Part shown: positions 54,061-63,159 of the stretch, piece by piece
Layout of the letters: each line of letters opens with the position of its first letter
How positions within the stretch are numbered: position 1 is the first letter of the stretch
Assembly: GCF_020991275.1 (NCBI RefSeq)
Contig: NZ_JAJLQY010000001.1
Span: 434,001-498,000 of the forward strand
Reading direction: 5' to 3'
Source of the DNA: Actinocorallia sp. API 0066
GTDB lineage: Bacteria > Actinomycetota > Actinomycetes > Streptosporangiales > Streptosporangiaceae
DNA: 64,000 nucleotides
Position numbers and translations under genes: made by a program
The notes under the pieces: generated by a model
Told to the model about the DNA's origin: nothing
The model's database searches: none
What the model saw: the letters and a program-made list of their open reading frames with translations, nothing else

Positions 54061-54941
54061 CGGAGGTGACATTCCCCCACGGAGCGGTCACGGGCGAGTC
54101 CACGGTCCGGCGGGTGATCCCCTACGGAGCGGACTGGGCCGTGATCACCGACTCCACGCCGTTCCATCCGGTGGACCACCGCTGGCCCGACCAGCCCGGC
54201 GACCACGGGACGATCTGGGCGGACGGCCCGCCAGTCAGCGTGGTCGACTGCGTGACGGGAGCGGCGCCCGTCGATGGCGGCGACATCCTCACGGGCGGAG
54301 AGATCACGGCGAGGAGGGACGATCCGGGCTGGCGCTGGCTGGTGCTCCACGTGGTGCGCTCGCCGTCCGACCTCCTGGGGCGCAGGGTGCTTCTGGAGGT
54401 CGACGTGCCGCGCCGTGAGGCCCTGTCGTCCGCGCACAGTCTCTGCCATCTGTCGGGGCTGGCCCTCAACCGCCTGCTGGCCGATCTCTGGTCGAAGGAG
54501 CACACACGTGACACCCTGGGCTCCGCCGATTTCGACGGCTCCGCGCTGACCCGCTCCGAGATCTCCGTCAACGGCTTCCACGACACCTATCGGCTGGGCC
54601 GCTCCCTGCGCCGCGCCGGATTCAGGACCGGACTCCTTCCAGAGACCGTTCCTGATCTCGGTGGACGGCTGACCGCGCAGGTCAACGCCTGGATCGACAC
54701 GGGCGCACCGGTACGGATCAAGACCGCAGGCCCCGGCCTGACCGCCTCCCGCAGCTGGGTTTGCGGCCTCCCCGAGGGGGAGGCCGAGGTCCTGTGCGGA
54801 GGTACTCATCCGCGCACGCTGACCGCGTGCGGTCGTGCGGCGCTCACCGCCGAACTGTCGGCCGACGCGACGGAGCTGCACGTGCGCGGCCTGACCCGAA
54901 TGGCCCCTGACCCGTGTGACCGTGGAGAGGAAACGACATGA
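54057..54941 (+). CDS. AlaX-like aminoacyl-tRNA editing (tRNA_SAD) protein
   Basis: The 294-residue protein resembles the editing domain of alanyl/threonyl-tRNA synthetases standing alone. Landmarks are an N-terminal [20 protein letters not shown] (compare the Gly-rich FYPEGGGQ-type segment), the zinc motif H-x3-H in [12 protein letters not shown] and C-x3-H in VLCGGTHPR. Such proteins hydrolyse mischarged tRNA in trans. Being translationally coupled to a LysRS paralogue (ATGA) and to the next enzyme, it may proofread or recycle the aminoacyl-tRNA of this pathway. The substrate is unproven. Confidence 0.8.
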   Translation: MTEVTFPHGAVTGESTVRRVIPYGADWAVITDSTPFHPVDHRWPDQPGDHGTIWADGPPVSVVDCVTGAAPVDGGDILTGGEITARRDDPGWRWLVLHVVRSPSDLLGRRVLLEVDVPRREALSSAHSLCHLSGLALNRLLADLWSKEHTRDTLGSADFDGSALTRSEISVNGFHDTYRLGRSLRRAGFRTGLLPETVPDLGGRLTAQVNAWIDTGAPVRIKTAGPGLTASRSWVCGLPEGEAEVLCGGTHPRTLTACGRAALTAELSADATELHVRGLTRMAPDPCDRGEETT

Positions 54942-56245
54942 GCGACTCGCTGGAGCCGCTGATCTGGCCCCGCAACGTGACGAGGGAGGCCGACGGAGCG
55001 CTGCGCGTGAACGGTGTCGCCGTGGGAGCGCTCGCCGCCGAGTTCGGGACGCCGGTGTTCGTCCTGGACGAGGACGACTTCCGCGCCCGCTGCCGCGAGT
55101 TCCGCGCCGCGTTCGACGGTATGGACGTCTACTACGCCGGCAAGGCGTTCCTCAGCATGGCGATCGTCCGGATGATCGTCGAGGAGGGGCTGCGCCTCGA
55201 CGTCTGCACCGGAGGCGAGCTCGCGACGGCTCTGTTGGCGGGGATGCCCGCCGAGGACATCGGGTTCCACGGCAACAACAAGTCCGTCGCCGAACTCCAG
55301 GCGGCGCTCGACGCCGGCGTCGGCAGGATCATCGTCGACTCCCACGACGAGATCGCCCGGCTCACGCGGCTAGCCTCCGCCGCAGGGCTGCGCCCGAAGG
55401 TTCTGGTACGGGTCACTGTCGGGATCGAGGCGCACACCCACGAGTACATCGCCACGGCCCACGAGGACCAGAAGTTCGGGTTCTCCCTCGCGGGCGGCGA
55501 CGCCATGCGGGCCATCGCGGGGATCCTGAGCGACGGCGCCCTCGACCTCGTGGGACTCCACTCCCACATCGGCAGCCAGATCTTCGAGCCGGGAGGATTC
55601 GAGGTGGCGGCCAAGCGCCTCGTGTCGATGTGCGCGCGGGTCCGTTCGGAGCAGGGGACGGTCCTGTCCGAGCTGAACCTGGGAGGCGGCTTCGGCATCG
55701 CTTACGTCGCGTCCGACGATCCGGCGCCGACGGACCAGCTCGCGTGCGGCATGCGCAAGATCGTGGAGCAGGAATGCGAGTTGGCCGGGCTTCCCCTGCC
55801 GCGCATCGCTGTGGAGCCGGGGCGGGCGATCGTCGGACCGGCGATGTTCACCCTCTACGAGGTCGGCACCGTCAAGGACGTCGGAATCCGCACGTACGTG
55901 AGCGTCGACGGCGGGATGAGCGACAACATCCGGCCCGCCCTCTACGGCGCGGCCTACACCGCCGTTCTGGCGGGTCGGACGTCGACGGCGCCCGGCGCGC
56001 CAACCAGGGTCGTCGGCAGGCACTGCGAGTCGGGCGACATCGTCGTCCGCGACATCGAACTCCCCTCAGACACCGCGATCGGCGATCTCCTCGCGGTTCC
56101 GGCGACAGGAGCGTACTGCCGGAGCATGGCCAGCAACTACAACCACCAGCCGCGGCCGCCGGTCATCGCGGTGAGGGACGGAGCCGCACGGCTCCTGGTC
56201 CGCCGGGAGACCTTCGAGGACCTGCTCCGGCTGGACGAGGACTGA
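54938..56245 (+). CDS. PLP-dependent decarboxylase, diaminopimelate decarboxylase (LysA) type
   Basis: The 435-residue fold-type III enzyme has the PLP lysine Lys69 in [20 protein letters not shown], the [10 protein letters not shown] phosphate site, the catalytic Cys in [10 protein letters not shown] and the closing [19 protein letters not shown]. This is the full meso-DAP decarboxylase signature, giving L-lysine and CO2. A dedicated copy in the island would feed lysine to the oxygenase and synthetase nearby, though a modified substrate is possible. It overlaps the AlaX-like gene by 4 bp and ends three bases before the convergent TIR gene. Confidence 0.88.
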   Translation: MSDSLEPLIWPRNVTREADGALRVNGVAVGALAAEFGTPVFVLDEDDFRARCREFRAAFDGMDVYYAGKAFLSMAIVRMIVEEGLRLDVCTGGELATALLAGMPAEDIGFHGNNKSVAELQAALDAGVGRIIVDSHDEIARLTRLASAAGLRPKVLVRVTVGIEAHTHEYIATAHEDQKFGFSLAGGDAMRAIAGILSDGALDLVGLHSHIGSQIFEPGGFEVAAKRLVSMCARVRSEQGTVLSELNLGGGFGIAYVASDDPAPTDQLACGMRKIVEQECELAGLPLPRIAVEPGRAIVGPAMFTLYEVGTVKDVGIRTYVSVDGGMSDNIRPALYGAAYTAVLAGRTSTAPGAPTRVVGRHCESGDIVVRDIELPSDTAIGDLLAVPATGAYCRSMASNYNHQPRPPVIAVRDGAARLLVRRETFEDLLRLDED

Positions 56246-56248
56246 CGA

Positions 56249-58912
56249 TCAGGCGTCCGGCGGGTGGCCCTGGCGCCGCCAGACCGAACGCCAGATCGTC
56301 GCGGGCAGCGGAGTGAGGATCATCGAGACAAACGCCTGCATGTGCAGGTCGGTGCCGATGCCGACGGTTTCCGCGGCGGCCCTCCTGGTCTCGCTGAACT
56401 GCGTCCAGGCACCTCGCAGGTCACCGGAGATCCGCAGCATGACGCCCAGTTCCCTCCGGGATTCGAGGGTCTCGGGATGGGTCGGGCCGAGGACCCTGAG
56501 CTGCCCTTCGACGGCGGCGCGGAGCAGCGCCTCCGCTCGGCGGATATCGTTGCGCTGGGCGTGGGCGAGTCCCAGCAGGTAGAGGGTCCGCAAGAAGATC
56601 GGATGGTCGGAGCCGAGCCGCGCCCGCAGGCTGGGCAGGGTCTTCTCCAGTTCGTGCAGGGCCTCCGCCGGGCGCCCCCGGGAGACCAGGGCGTAGCTGC
56701 GGCCGACCGAGGCGGAGAGCGAGAACACGCTGTCGCCGCCGAAGGCTCGCCGGTGCTCCTCCAACAGGTCCCGGTAGATCAGCTCCGCATCCTCCCAGCC
56801 GTCGTGGTCCGGTTTCAGCTCCGTGAAGGCGACGCTCAACAACGCCTGAGCCAGCACCTCCTGCGCCTCCGCGATCAGGCGATGCCTTGGCAGCCCGCGC
56901 CGCCGGTAGTGCTCGATGACGAGCCGCGCCGTGCCCCTGGCCTCGCGCTGCTCCGTGGTGGCGAGCTGGATGCGCGCGAGTTCGAGTCGCGCCTCCTGGA
57001 CGGTGCCGCTCATCTCCGGGTCGTCCTCATGCACGAGCACGCGCTCGACCTGACCGCGGGCCTCGGCCAAGCGCCCGCGGCGGCGGAGCCGACGCGCCTT
57101 GGGCAGAAGGTGCTCGTCGGGGTCCAGACTCCGCCAGCGAACATCAGCCTCCTCGTACCTGCCGAGCCCGTCGAGCGCCTCCGCGGCGATCAGCGCCCCG
57201 GCGGGGTGCGGCGCCGCGAGCGACAGCGCCCGCTCGTGATCTCCGGAGGCGAGAAAGGCCTCCGCGGCCGCGAGCCTGACGTCCGGGTCGTCAGGCCGAC
57301 GCTGGAGCAGGAGCGCGTGGTAGCGGGCGGCAGGCGCCGCCTCGCCCCGGGCCAGGTGGTGGGAGGCGAGCCGCGCCAGCAGCGGTTCCCGCAGGTCCTC
57401 AGGAAGGCCGTTCCTGACGGCGAACGCGGCCGCATGCGGCACGAGCCCGGACAGATCGGGATCGTCGGCGATCACTCGTGCGACGGCGGCAGGGTCCGCG
57501 GTCTCGACGGCCACTCTCCGGAACTCCCATGATGAGCCGATCTGCGCCGCCAGGAGGCGTTCCCGCAGCCCGGTCAGAGCCTCGGCGAGGTCGAGGGGAT
57601 CCGTGTCGGTGAGGACGGCGGCGATCGTCCTGGCGGGGAGGACGGCGGGCGCGCAGACAGCCGCGACGCCGAGCACCCGGAGTTGCAGAGGGCTCAGCCC
57701 GTCGAGCGGCGCGGACCTCGGAGGCGAGCCGTTCTCCAGGCGCGCGGCGTAGGAGCCGTAGTCCTCCAGGTCGGCGAGCGCCCGCAGTTCCCGTCCGACC
57801 TCGTGCAGCCTGCGGGGACTCCCGTCGCAGTGCTCGATGACACGGTCCATGGCGCGGTGATCGTCCGTCGGCCGGTACCGCGACAGCAGGTCCCTCGCGT
57901 CGGCGGTGGCGAGCGGGCCCACGGAGACTGCCTCGCCGAGGTCTGTGTAGGCCCGCCGATCGGTGATGAGGACCGTGCGCACTCTGGTGCCTGCAGGCAG
58001 GAGGAGCCGCTCCACGGTCTCGCGGGGCAGATCGTGGGGAACGTCGTCGATGATCCAGAGGCTGGGCTCGTCCTTCGCGGCGAGACAGTCCGCGAGCAGA
58101 CCACAGAGGCGTTCCCTGGTGGCGTCGTCCTCCGGGGCCAGTCCCATCGTCTCGGCCACCTCGCGCAACTGCGTCGTGTAGTGGGGCAGGATGTCGCCGC
58201 CCGCACCCGCGAGGCTCATCCAGTGGACTCCGCCGAGGAACGCGGCGCCGTACTGCCAGGCATACTCCGAGACCATCGCCGTTCTCCCCGAATCGGGCAG
58301 CCCTGACACGACTGCGATCGGCCCCGATCTGGCCTCCTGGGTCAGGGGCTGGTCCGGGCGGTGCAGCGCGTCGTGCAGTGCCCACTGCTCGCGGAAGCGT
58401 CCGACGAAGCCCGGGGCTCCGAGCACCCGCCCCGGGAACCAGAGAGGGCGCTTGGTGAAGTCGACGCCGCCCATGGGCCCCGCGACCCGGCGGACCCGGT
58501 CCTGGATCAGCTGGGCGAGCTCGGACATCGCCGCTTTTCCGGGCGGGGCGACGGCGAAGCGCGCGTCGGCCAGCTCGACCGGCACGATGTGAGCGGTCTC
58601 CTCCTCCGGATTGATCACGATGATCCGGCGGCTCGGGTCGCCCTCGCGCTGACCGGCGAGGAAGAAGGCGGTCAGTTCGTACTGGCAGGCGTAGCGCTCG
58701 GGGTAGCCGACCGAGTAGTAGGCCACGAGAACCTTGCAGTCGCGCAGGCCTGCCTCGATCGTGGCCGTGATGCCCGCGAAGTGCTCGATGCCGTCCTCGT
58801 CTAGGAAGACGCGTAGGCCCAGCCTTCGGAGCTCGCGAACGAGACGTCTGACCAGTTCGCGGTCGCAGCCGCCGAGAGAAAGGAAGATCTCTGGATCCGC
58901 ATCCTGCGCCAT
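56249..58912 (-). CDS. TIR-STAND protein: TIR, NB-ARC-like ATPase and TPR domains
   Basis: The 887-residue protein starts with a TIR domain (residues about 7-130: PEIFLSLGGCDRELVRRLVR), with a candidate catalytic Glu79 in ERYACQYELTAFF. An NB-ARC-like ATPase follows whose P-loop reads GLPDSGRT (204-211), with Arg where Lys is invariant; Walker B (LWIIDDV) is intact. The C-terminal 400 residues are TPR-like. This is the build of NAD-consuming bacterial immune receptors, though some serve as regulators. TAGCAT lies seven bases before ATG 58912, implying a leaderless transcript divergent from the XRE-STAND gene. Confidence 0.83.
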   Translation of the reverse strand: MAQDADPEIFLSLGGCDRELVRRLVRELRRLGLRVFLDEDGIEHFAGITATIEAGLRDCKVLVAYYSVGYPERYACQYELTAFFLAGQREGDPSRRIIVINPEEETAHIVPVELADARFAVAPPGKAAMSELAQLIQDRVRRVAGPMGGVDFTKRPLWFPGRVLGAPGFVGRFREQWALHDALHRPDQPLTQEARSGPIAVVSGLPDSGRTAMVSEYAWQYGAAFLGGVHWMSLAGAGGDILPHYTTQLREVAETMGLAPEDDATRERLCGLLADCLAAKDEPSLWIIDDVPHDLPRETVERLLLPAGTRVRTVLITDRRAYTDLGEAVSVGPLATADARDLLSRYRPTDDHRAMDRVIEHCDGSPRRLHEVGRELRALADLEDYGSYAARLENGSPPRSAPLDGLSPLQLRVLGVAAVCAPAVLPARTIAAVLTDTDPLDLAEALTGLRERLLAAQIGSSWEFRRVAVETADPAAVARVIADDPDLSGLVPHAAAFAVRNGLPEDLREPLLARLASHHLARGEAAPAARYHALLLQRRPDDPDVRLAAAEAFLASGDHERALSLAAPHPAGALIAAEALDGLGRYEEADVRWRSLDPDEHLLPKARRLRRRGRLAEARGQVERVLVHEDDPEMSGTVQEARLELARIQLATTEQREARGTARLVIEHYRRRGLPRHRLIAEAQEVLAQALLSVAFTELKPDHDGWEDAELIYRDLLEEHRRAFGGDSVFSLSASVGRSYALVSRGRPAEALHELEKTLPSLRARLGSDHPIFLRTLYLLGLAHAQRNDIRRAEALLRAAVEGQLRVLGPTHPETLESRRELGVMLRISGDLRGAWTQFSETRRAAAETVGIGTDLHMQAFVSMILTPLPATIWRSVWRRQGHPPDA

Positions 58913-58919
58913 TGGGCCG

Positions 58920-58925
58920 ATGCTA
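58920..58925 (-). promoter_or_regulatory. -10 box of the TIR-STAND gene, leaderless
   Basis: On the minus strand TAGCAT (58925-58920) is exactly seven bases from ATG 58912, with no Shine-Dalgarno sequence between. Confidence 0.55.
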
Positions 58926-59006
58926 GGACCAATCCGGGCAACTCGCGGGGCCGTGGCCGAGCATGGCCGCATACTGGACCGAGGCACGATCCGAAAGGGA
59001 CGGGCG

Positions 59007-61169
59007 ATGGTCTTCGGTGAAGAGATGCGCCGCCGCCGGAGGGCGCTCGGGCTCTCGCTCCAGGGCCTCGCTGACCTCGCCTATTACAGCAAGGGTCATC
59101 TGAGCAGGATCGAGAACGGCAGGAGCACGCCGCAGCCCGACTGCGCGTGGGCGATCGACGGAGCGCTGAGGGCCGGCGGAGAACTGGCGGGCGTCCTTCC
59201 GGACCTGCCCAGAAGGTCCACGGAAGTCCTTCCCCCGTCGGGGCTGCCCCACGACCCTCCGCACTTCGTCGGCCGAGGCGCAGAGCTCACCAGGCTGGTC
59301 GCTGAGCTGTCCGCGGTGCGCAACGACCCCGGACACGCGGGGGTCTGCGCGATCAACGGCATCGCGGGCGTCGGGAAGACCGCCCTGGCCATCAAGGTGG
59401 CGCGGGCGCTCTCCCGACGCTTCTCCCAGGGGATCCTTTTCCTCGACCTCCACGGTCACACCGCGGACCGGTCGCCGATGACCTCTGCCGACGCCCTAGC
59501 GATCCTGCTCGGCAGGCTGGGCCTCCAGGCGCCGGCCGACGCCGACGAGCGGGCCGTCCTGTTCGGACACCACCTTGGTCTGCGCCAGGTCCTGCTGGTC
59601 CTGGACAACGCCGTCTCTGCGGAGCAGGTCAGGCCGTTCATTCCGCGGACGTCCGCGGCGCGGCTGCTGGTGACGAGCCGCGCCCGGCTGTCGTCGCTCG
59701 ACGAGGCGTCCCACCTCAGGCTGGGACCGCTGTCGGAGGAGGACGGGGCCGAGCTGCTCGGGGCGGCGGTGCCCGGGGCGCACGAGGAGTCGCTGGTGAG
59801 GCTGATCCTCGAACTCGGAGGAGGACTACCGCTCGCGCTCACTATCCTCGCCGCTCGCGTCGGCGACCAGTCGCTTCCCGATCTCGCGACCTCGATCAGA
59901 GGTTCCGAGGACCGGATCGGGGAGATCAGCGACGGAGAGCGCAGTCTCGTGTCGACGTTCGAGACCTCCTTCCGGGCGCTGCCCGATGAGGAGCGGCGCT
60001 TCTTCGCCCTGCTCGGCGTTCACGGGGCTGTCCTCTGGAACGCGGATCGGGCGGCAGCCCTGGTCGGCGTCGACGTGAGCACCGCCGCCCGGAGCCTGGA
60101 GCGCCTGGCCCGGGCCCGCCTGATCGAAGCGCGTCCCGGCCGCAGGTTCCAGTTCCACGACCTGGTCGGCGAGTTCGCCCGGCGCAAGGCCCGTTCGGAG
60201 GTGTCGGCCGAGACCCGCGCGGCCGCGATCCGACGGCTGCTCGCCAGGACGCTCGATCTGGTCGACAGGGCCGACTCCCAGATCGTTCCCGATCGTTACC
60301 GGCCTCCGGTGCTGCGGACGGCGGCCTTGGCCCCGTTCACCGACGCGGCCGAGTGGCTGGCGACCGAACAGGCCGATCTCGTCGCCCTGTGCGGCCTCGC
60401 CCACGCCGAGAACGAGGACGCGTCCTGCTGGAAGCTGGCGGCGCTCCTGCGCGGGCACTTCTTTCAGACCAAGCAGTGGGACGACTGGATCAGGACCCAT
60501 GAATGGGCGCTGGCCTCGGCGCTGCGTGACGGCGACCGCGACGGCGAGGCGATGACGCGCAACAACCTAGGCCTCGCCCTCATGGAGCTGGGCCGCCTGG
60601 ACGAGGCCGACGAGCACTTCCGCGTGGTCCGCGGCCTTCCGCAGCGCAACGCGCGGATGAACGCGCTGGCCAACCACGCGTCGATCCTTTACTACCGGGG
60701 CAGGTACGAGGAGTCCCTGAGGGACAACCACGAGGCGCTCGCCTTCTATCGTGCCGAGGGCATCGACAGGAACGTCGGGATCACCCTCAGGAGCATCGCG
60801 CTCGTCGAACTCGAACTGGGTCTGCCCGAGCAGGCGATACGCCATCTGACCGAGGCGCTGGAGATCTTCGATCCCCTGTCGCTGGACGCCGTGATGGCCC
60901 TGAACTGCCTCGGCGAGATCTGCTTGCGCTCCGGAGATCCCGCCGAGGCCGAGGTCTGGCTGAACAAGGCAGTCAAGGCGATCGAAGCGTCCCGTGAGCG
61001 TGGGAGCCCGTACGAGCGGGCGCGCGCTCTGAGAGGGCTCGGGGAGGCGGCGTCGCTCGGCGGACGTTCCGCGGAGGCGCGCGAGCACTGGCGGCTCGCG
61101 CTGGACCTCCTGACTGACCTGGGAGCGCCGGAACGCTCAGCCGTCGCCGATCTCATCGCGGGCGTCTGA
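59007..61169 (+). CDS. XRE-NB-ARC-TPR (STAND) transcriptional regulator
   Basis: The 720-residue protein has an N-terminal XRE helix-turn-helix (about residues 10-60: LGLSLQGLADLAYYSKGHLS), an intact NB-ARC P-loop GIAGVGKTAL near 118-127, Walker B (VLLVLDN) and C-terminal TPRs (ILYYRGRYEESLRDNHEALA). This matches actinomycete cluster-situated STAND regulators related to AfsR. It probably activates the surrounding island genes. GAAAGGGACGGGCG precedes ATG 59007. It is 94 bp from the divergent TIR-STAND gene and upstream of the oxygenase gene on the same strand. Confidence 0.87.
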   Translation: MVFGEEMRRRRRALGLSLQGLADLAYYSKGHLSRIENGRSTPQPDCAWAIDGALRAGGELAGVLPDLPRRSTEVLPPSGLPHDPPHFVGRGAELTRLVAELSAVRNDPGHAGVCAINGIAGVGKTALAIKVARALSRRFSQGILFLDLHGHTADRSPMTSADALAILLGRLGLQAPADADERAVLFGHHLGLRQVLLVLDNAVSAEQVRPFIPRTSAARLLVTSRARLSSLDEASHLRLGPLSEEDGAELLGAAVPGAHEESLVRLILELGGGLPLALTILAARVGDQSLPDLATSIRGSEDRIGEISDGERSLVSTFETSFRALPDEERRFFALLGVHGAVLWNADRAAALVGVDVSTAARSLERLARARLIEARPGRRFQFHDLVGEFARRKARSEVSAETRAAAIRRLLARTLDLVDRADSQIVPDRYRPPVLRTAALAPFTDAAEWLATEQADLVALCGLAHAENEDASCWKLAALLRGHFFQTKQWDDWIRTHEWALASALRDGDRDGEAMTRNNLGLALMELGRLDEADEHFRVVRGLPQRNARMNALANHASILYYRGRYEESLRDNHEALAFYRAEGIDRNVGITLRSIALVELELGLPEQAIRHLTEALEIFDPLSLDAVMALNCLGEICLRSGDPAEAEVWLNKAVKAIEASRERGSPYERARALRGLGEAASLGGRSAEAREHWRLALDLLTDLGAPERSAVADLIAGV

Positions 61170-61266
61170 CCGTTTCATGGGATACGCAACGGGCAACAGT
61201 TCCACCGCTTCAATCAGGCGACAAGGGTGTGAACTAAATCATTCCCGGCACCATGGAGCGAAGATC

Positions 61267-62256
61267 ATGACATCGGTTCTCGTCGGCTCGGCCGATCTCC
61301 CTCTCACCTCGAATGAGGTCGCAAAGATCACCGACCTCGCGAAGTACGTCTCGGCGGATCCGGAGCTCGACCCCGAGGAGTTCTGCCACGAGGCCGCCAG
61401 GGCCGCAGTCCATCTCCCGAACCGGGTCGCCGAGGCCCTGCGGGGCTTCCGCCGCTCGGGCTCGGCCACCGGAGTCCTCACGTTCTCGGGACTGCCCGTC
61501 GGCGACCTCCCGCCCACGCCGGAGGACAACACGAGGAACCTGGGCATGCGCACGCTCCTCGCCCGGGTGCAGGCGATCTTCAACGAGTTCCTCGGTTCCA
61601 TGGTTGCCTACCAGGGTGAGGGCACCGGTCTGCTGTTTCAGGACATGGTCCCGGCGCGCTCCGCGGCGCGCGTCCAGACCAGCATGAGCTCCGCGGTGGA
61701 ACTGGAGGTCCACACTGAGCAGGCGTTCAGCGACCTGCGTCCCGACTACCTCAGCCTCGCGTGTCTGCGAGGGGACCCCGCCGCGACGACCTACGCGATC
61801 ACCGCGCGGCAGCTGGTGGCCTACTTCACCCGGGAGGAGGTCGACACCCTGCGCGAGCCCCTCTGGACGACCACGATCGACCTGTCGTTCCTCGCCAAGA
61901 GCGACGTCTACGCCTCCGACGAGGTGCGCGGCCCAATGCCGATCCTCCGAGGTGCCCCCGACGACCCCTTCCTCCTGCTCGACCTGGACCTCATGCGCGG
62001 CGTCACCGCCGAGGCGCGGGAGCTCCTGAAACGGATAGGCGCGTTCTACAGGGCCGAACGCACCGCTCTGACCCTCGCTGCAGGTGATCTGGTGTTCATC
62101 GACAACCTGCGCGCGGCGCACGGCCGGTCGGAGTTCCTCGCCCGCTTCGACGGAACCGACCGGTTCGTGATCAGGAGTTTCGCCGTCCGCGACCTTACCC
62201 GCTCCCGGCACGCCCGTCCCGGCGACTGCCGCCGGGTCCTCGCCGTCCACAGCTGA
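61267..62256 (+). CDS. Fe(II)/2-oxoglutarate-dependent amino-acid hydroxylase (clavaminate synthase-like)
   Basis: The 329-residue protein has the double-stranded beta-helix iron site with H-x-E rather than H-x-D (VHTEQAFSDLRPDYLSLACL) and the distal site AAHGRSEFLARFDGTDRFVIRSFAVRD cut across His-Gly-Arg and the 2-oxoglutarate Arg. These match the VioC/AsnO/KDO group that hydroxylates free L-Arg, L-Asn or L-Lys at C3 or C4. With LysRS- and DAP-decarboxylase-like neighbours, lysine is the best guess. GGAGCGAAG precedes ATG 61267. The stop overlaps the M23 gene (TGATG). Confidence 0.85.
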   Translation: MTSVLVGSADLPLTSNEVAKITDLAKYVSADPELDPEEFCHEAARAAVHLPNRVAEALRGFRRSGSATGVLTFSGLPVGDLPPTPEDNTRNLGMRTLLARVQAIFNEFLGSMVAYQGEGTGLLFQDMVPARSAARVQTSMSSAVELEVHTEQAFSDLRPDYLSLACLRGDPAATTYAITARQLVAYFTREEVDTLREPLWTTTIDLSFLAKSDVYASDEVRGPMPILRGAPDDPFLLLDLDLMRGVTAEARELLKRIGAFYRAERTALTLAAGDLVFIDNLRAAHGRSEFLARFDGTDRFVIRSFAVRDLTRSRHARPGDCRRVLAVHS

Positions 62257-62915
62257 TGGCCTTCCTCCCTGGCCTCTTCGAGCGGTCGCGGCTCCTGATC
62301 CTGGACTTCGCCCGGATCCCGGCCGCGGCCGAGCCACACGAGGACATCTCCCGGTTCTTCGCCGACCACGAGGACGCGGCCCTCCCGCACCAGCGTCAGC
62401 GGTTCAACGATCGGCTGATAGCCGCGTCCGGTTTCCGGTATCTGGTCGGTCGGCACGGCGAGGACCGTTCGGCGCTGCTGTCCGGTTCGCCGATGGCGGA
62501 GGAGGGGCGTGTCGTGCACCTGGGCGTCGACGTGTTCTGCACCGAACTTGAGCCGGTACACGCACCCTGCGACGGCACCGTTCTGCGCGCGGGATTCGAG
62601 GAGCAGCATCGCGGATACGGCTACTATCTGGTCTTCCAGCCCGATTCTCCTTCGCTGCCGGGCTTCTTTCTTGGGCACCTGTCGGCCGAACCACCAACGA
62701 TCGGCTGGGTTCGGGGCGGCGAGCGGATCGCCAGGATCGGCGATCGCGCGTCGGGGGAGAACGGCGGCTGGTCACGCCACTTGCACGTTCAGGCGTTGGC
62801 CGCGCCCTTTCCTGAGGGAACGCCGCCCGGATACTCCACGGTCGCGGGATTCCCCGCCGCCTGCGCTCTCCACCCGGACCCGATGTCCTTCTTCCCGGCG
62901 TGGCGTCTTCGGTGA
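62256..62915 (+). CDS. M23 (LytM-like) metallopeptidase-fold protein without export signal
   Basis: The 219-residue protein has the M23 zinc motif H-x3-D (VVHLGVDVF) and H-x-H (SRHLHVQA), with APCDGTVLRAGF, YYLVFQP and GERIARIGDRASGENGGW between. All metal ligands appear present. There is no signal peptide or cell-wall domain, so it seems to be cytoplasmic, which is unusual for a cell-wall-hydrolase fold. It is coupled to the oxygenase gene by TGATG, suggesting it acts on the pathway product or intermediate. Its last codons are duplicated in tandem downstream. Confidence 0.78.
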   Translation: MAFLPGLFERSRLLILDFARIPAAAEPHEDISRFFADHEDAALPHQRQRFNDRLIAASGFRYLVGRHGEDRSALLSGSPMAEEGRVVHLGVDVFCTELEPVHAPCDGTVLRAGFEEQHRGYGYYLVFQPDSPSLPGFFLGHLSAEPPTIGWVRGGERIARIGDRASGENGGWSRHLHVQALAAPFPEGTPPGYSTVAGFPAACALHPDPMSFFPAWRLR

Positions 62916-62949
62916 CGGCCTTCCCGGCGTGGCGTCTTCGGTGACGGCC
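62892..62949 (+). repeat. 29-bp perfect tandem duplication across the M23 gene stop
   Basis: Bases 62892-62920 are repeated exactly at 62921-62949. The first copy contains the last seven codons and the TGA; the second is therefore non-coding. It looks like a recent slippage or recombination event. Confidence 0.9.
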
Positions 62950-63152
62950 GTGGGGGGCGGTGCTGGGAGAGCGGTGGCCTGGACGCCCGCTGGGACGGGT
63001 GGATGATGGTCGTTCGGCGTGGTCGATTTGCCCCCCAGGGCCACAACTTGCGGGGACGCGTCCGCTGCCCACCCGGCGACCGCAGTGAACGACCAAGCCC
63101 CGGCCAGCATGGACGCGACCGTGACCGCGAACGACACCAGCCGGTGCCGCAC
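62950..63152 (-). CDS. Doubtful small secreted protein
   Basis: A GTG at 63152 opens a minus-strand frame starting VRHRLVSFAVTVASMLAGAW, a good signal peptide or membrane helix, then a Pro/Ala-rich tail. The frame stays open through the 29-bp duplication into the antisense of the M23 gene (to 62772), so its true 3' end is unclear; I limit it to the unique region. It may be a remnant truncated by the island's rearrangement. Confidence 0.3.
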
Positions 63153-63159
63153 CCCACGC

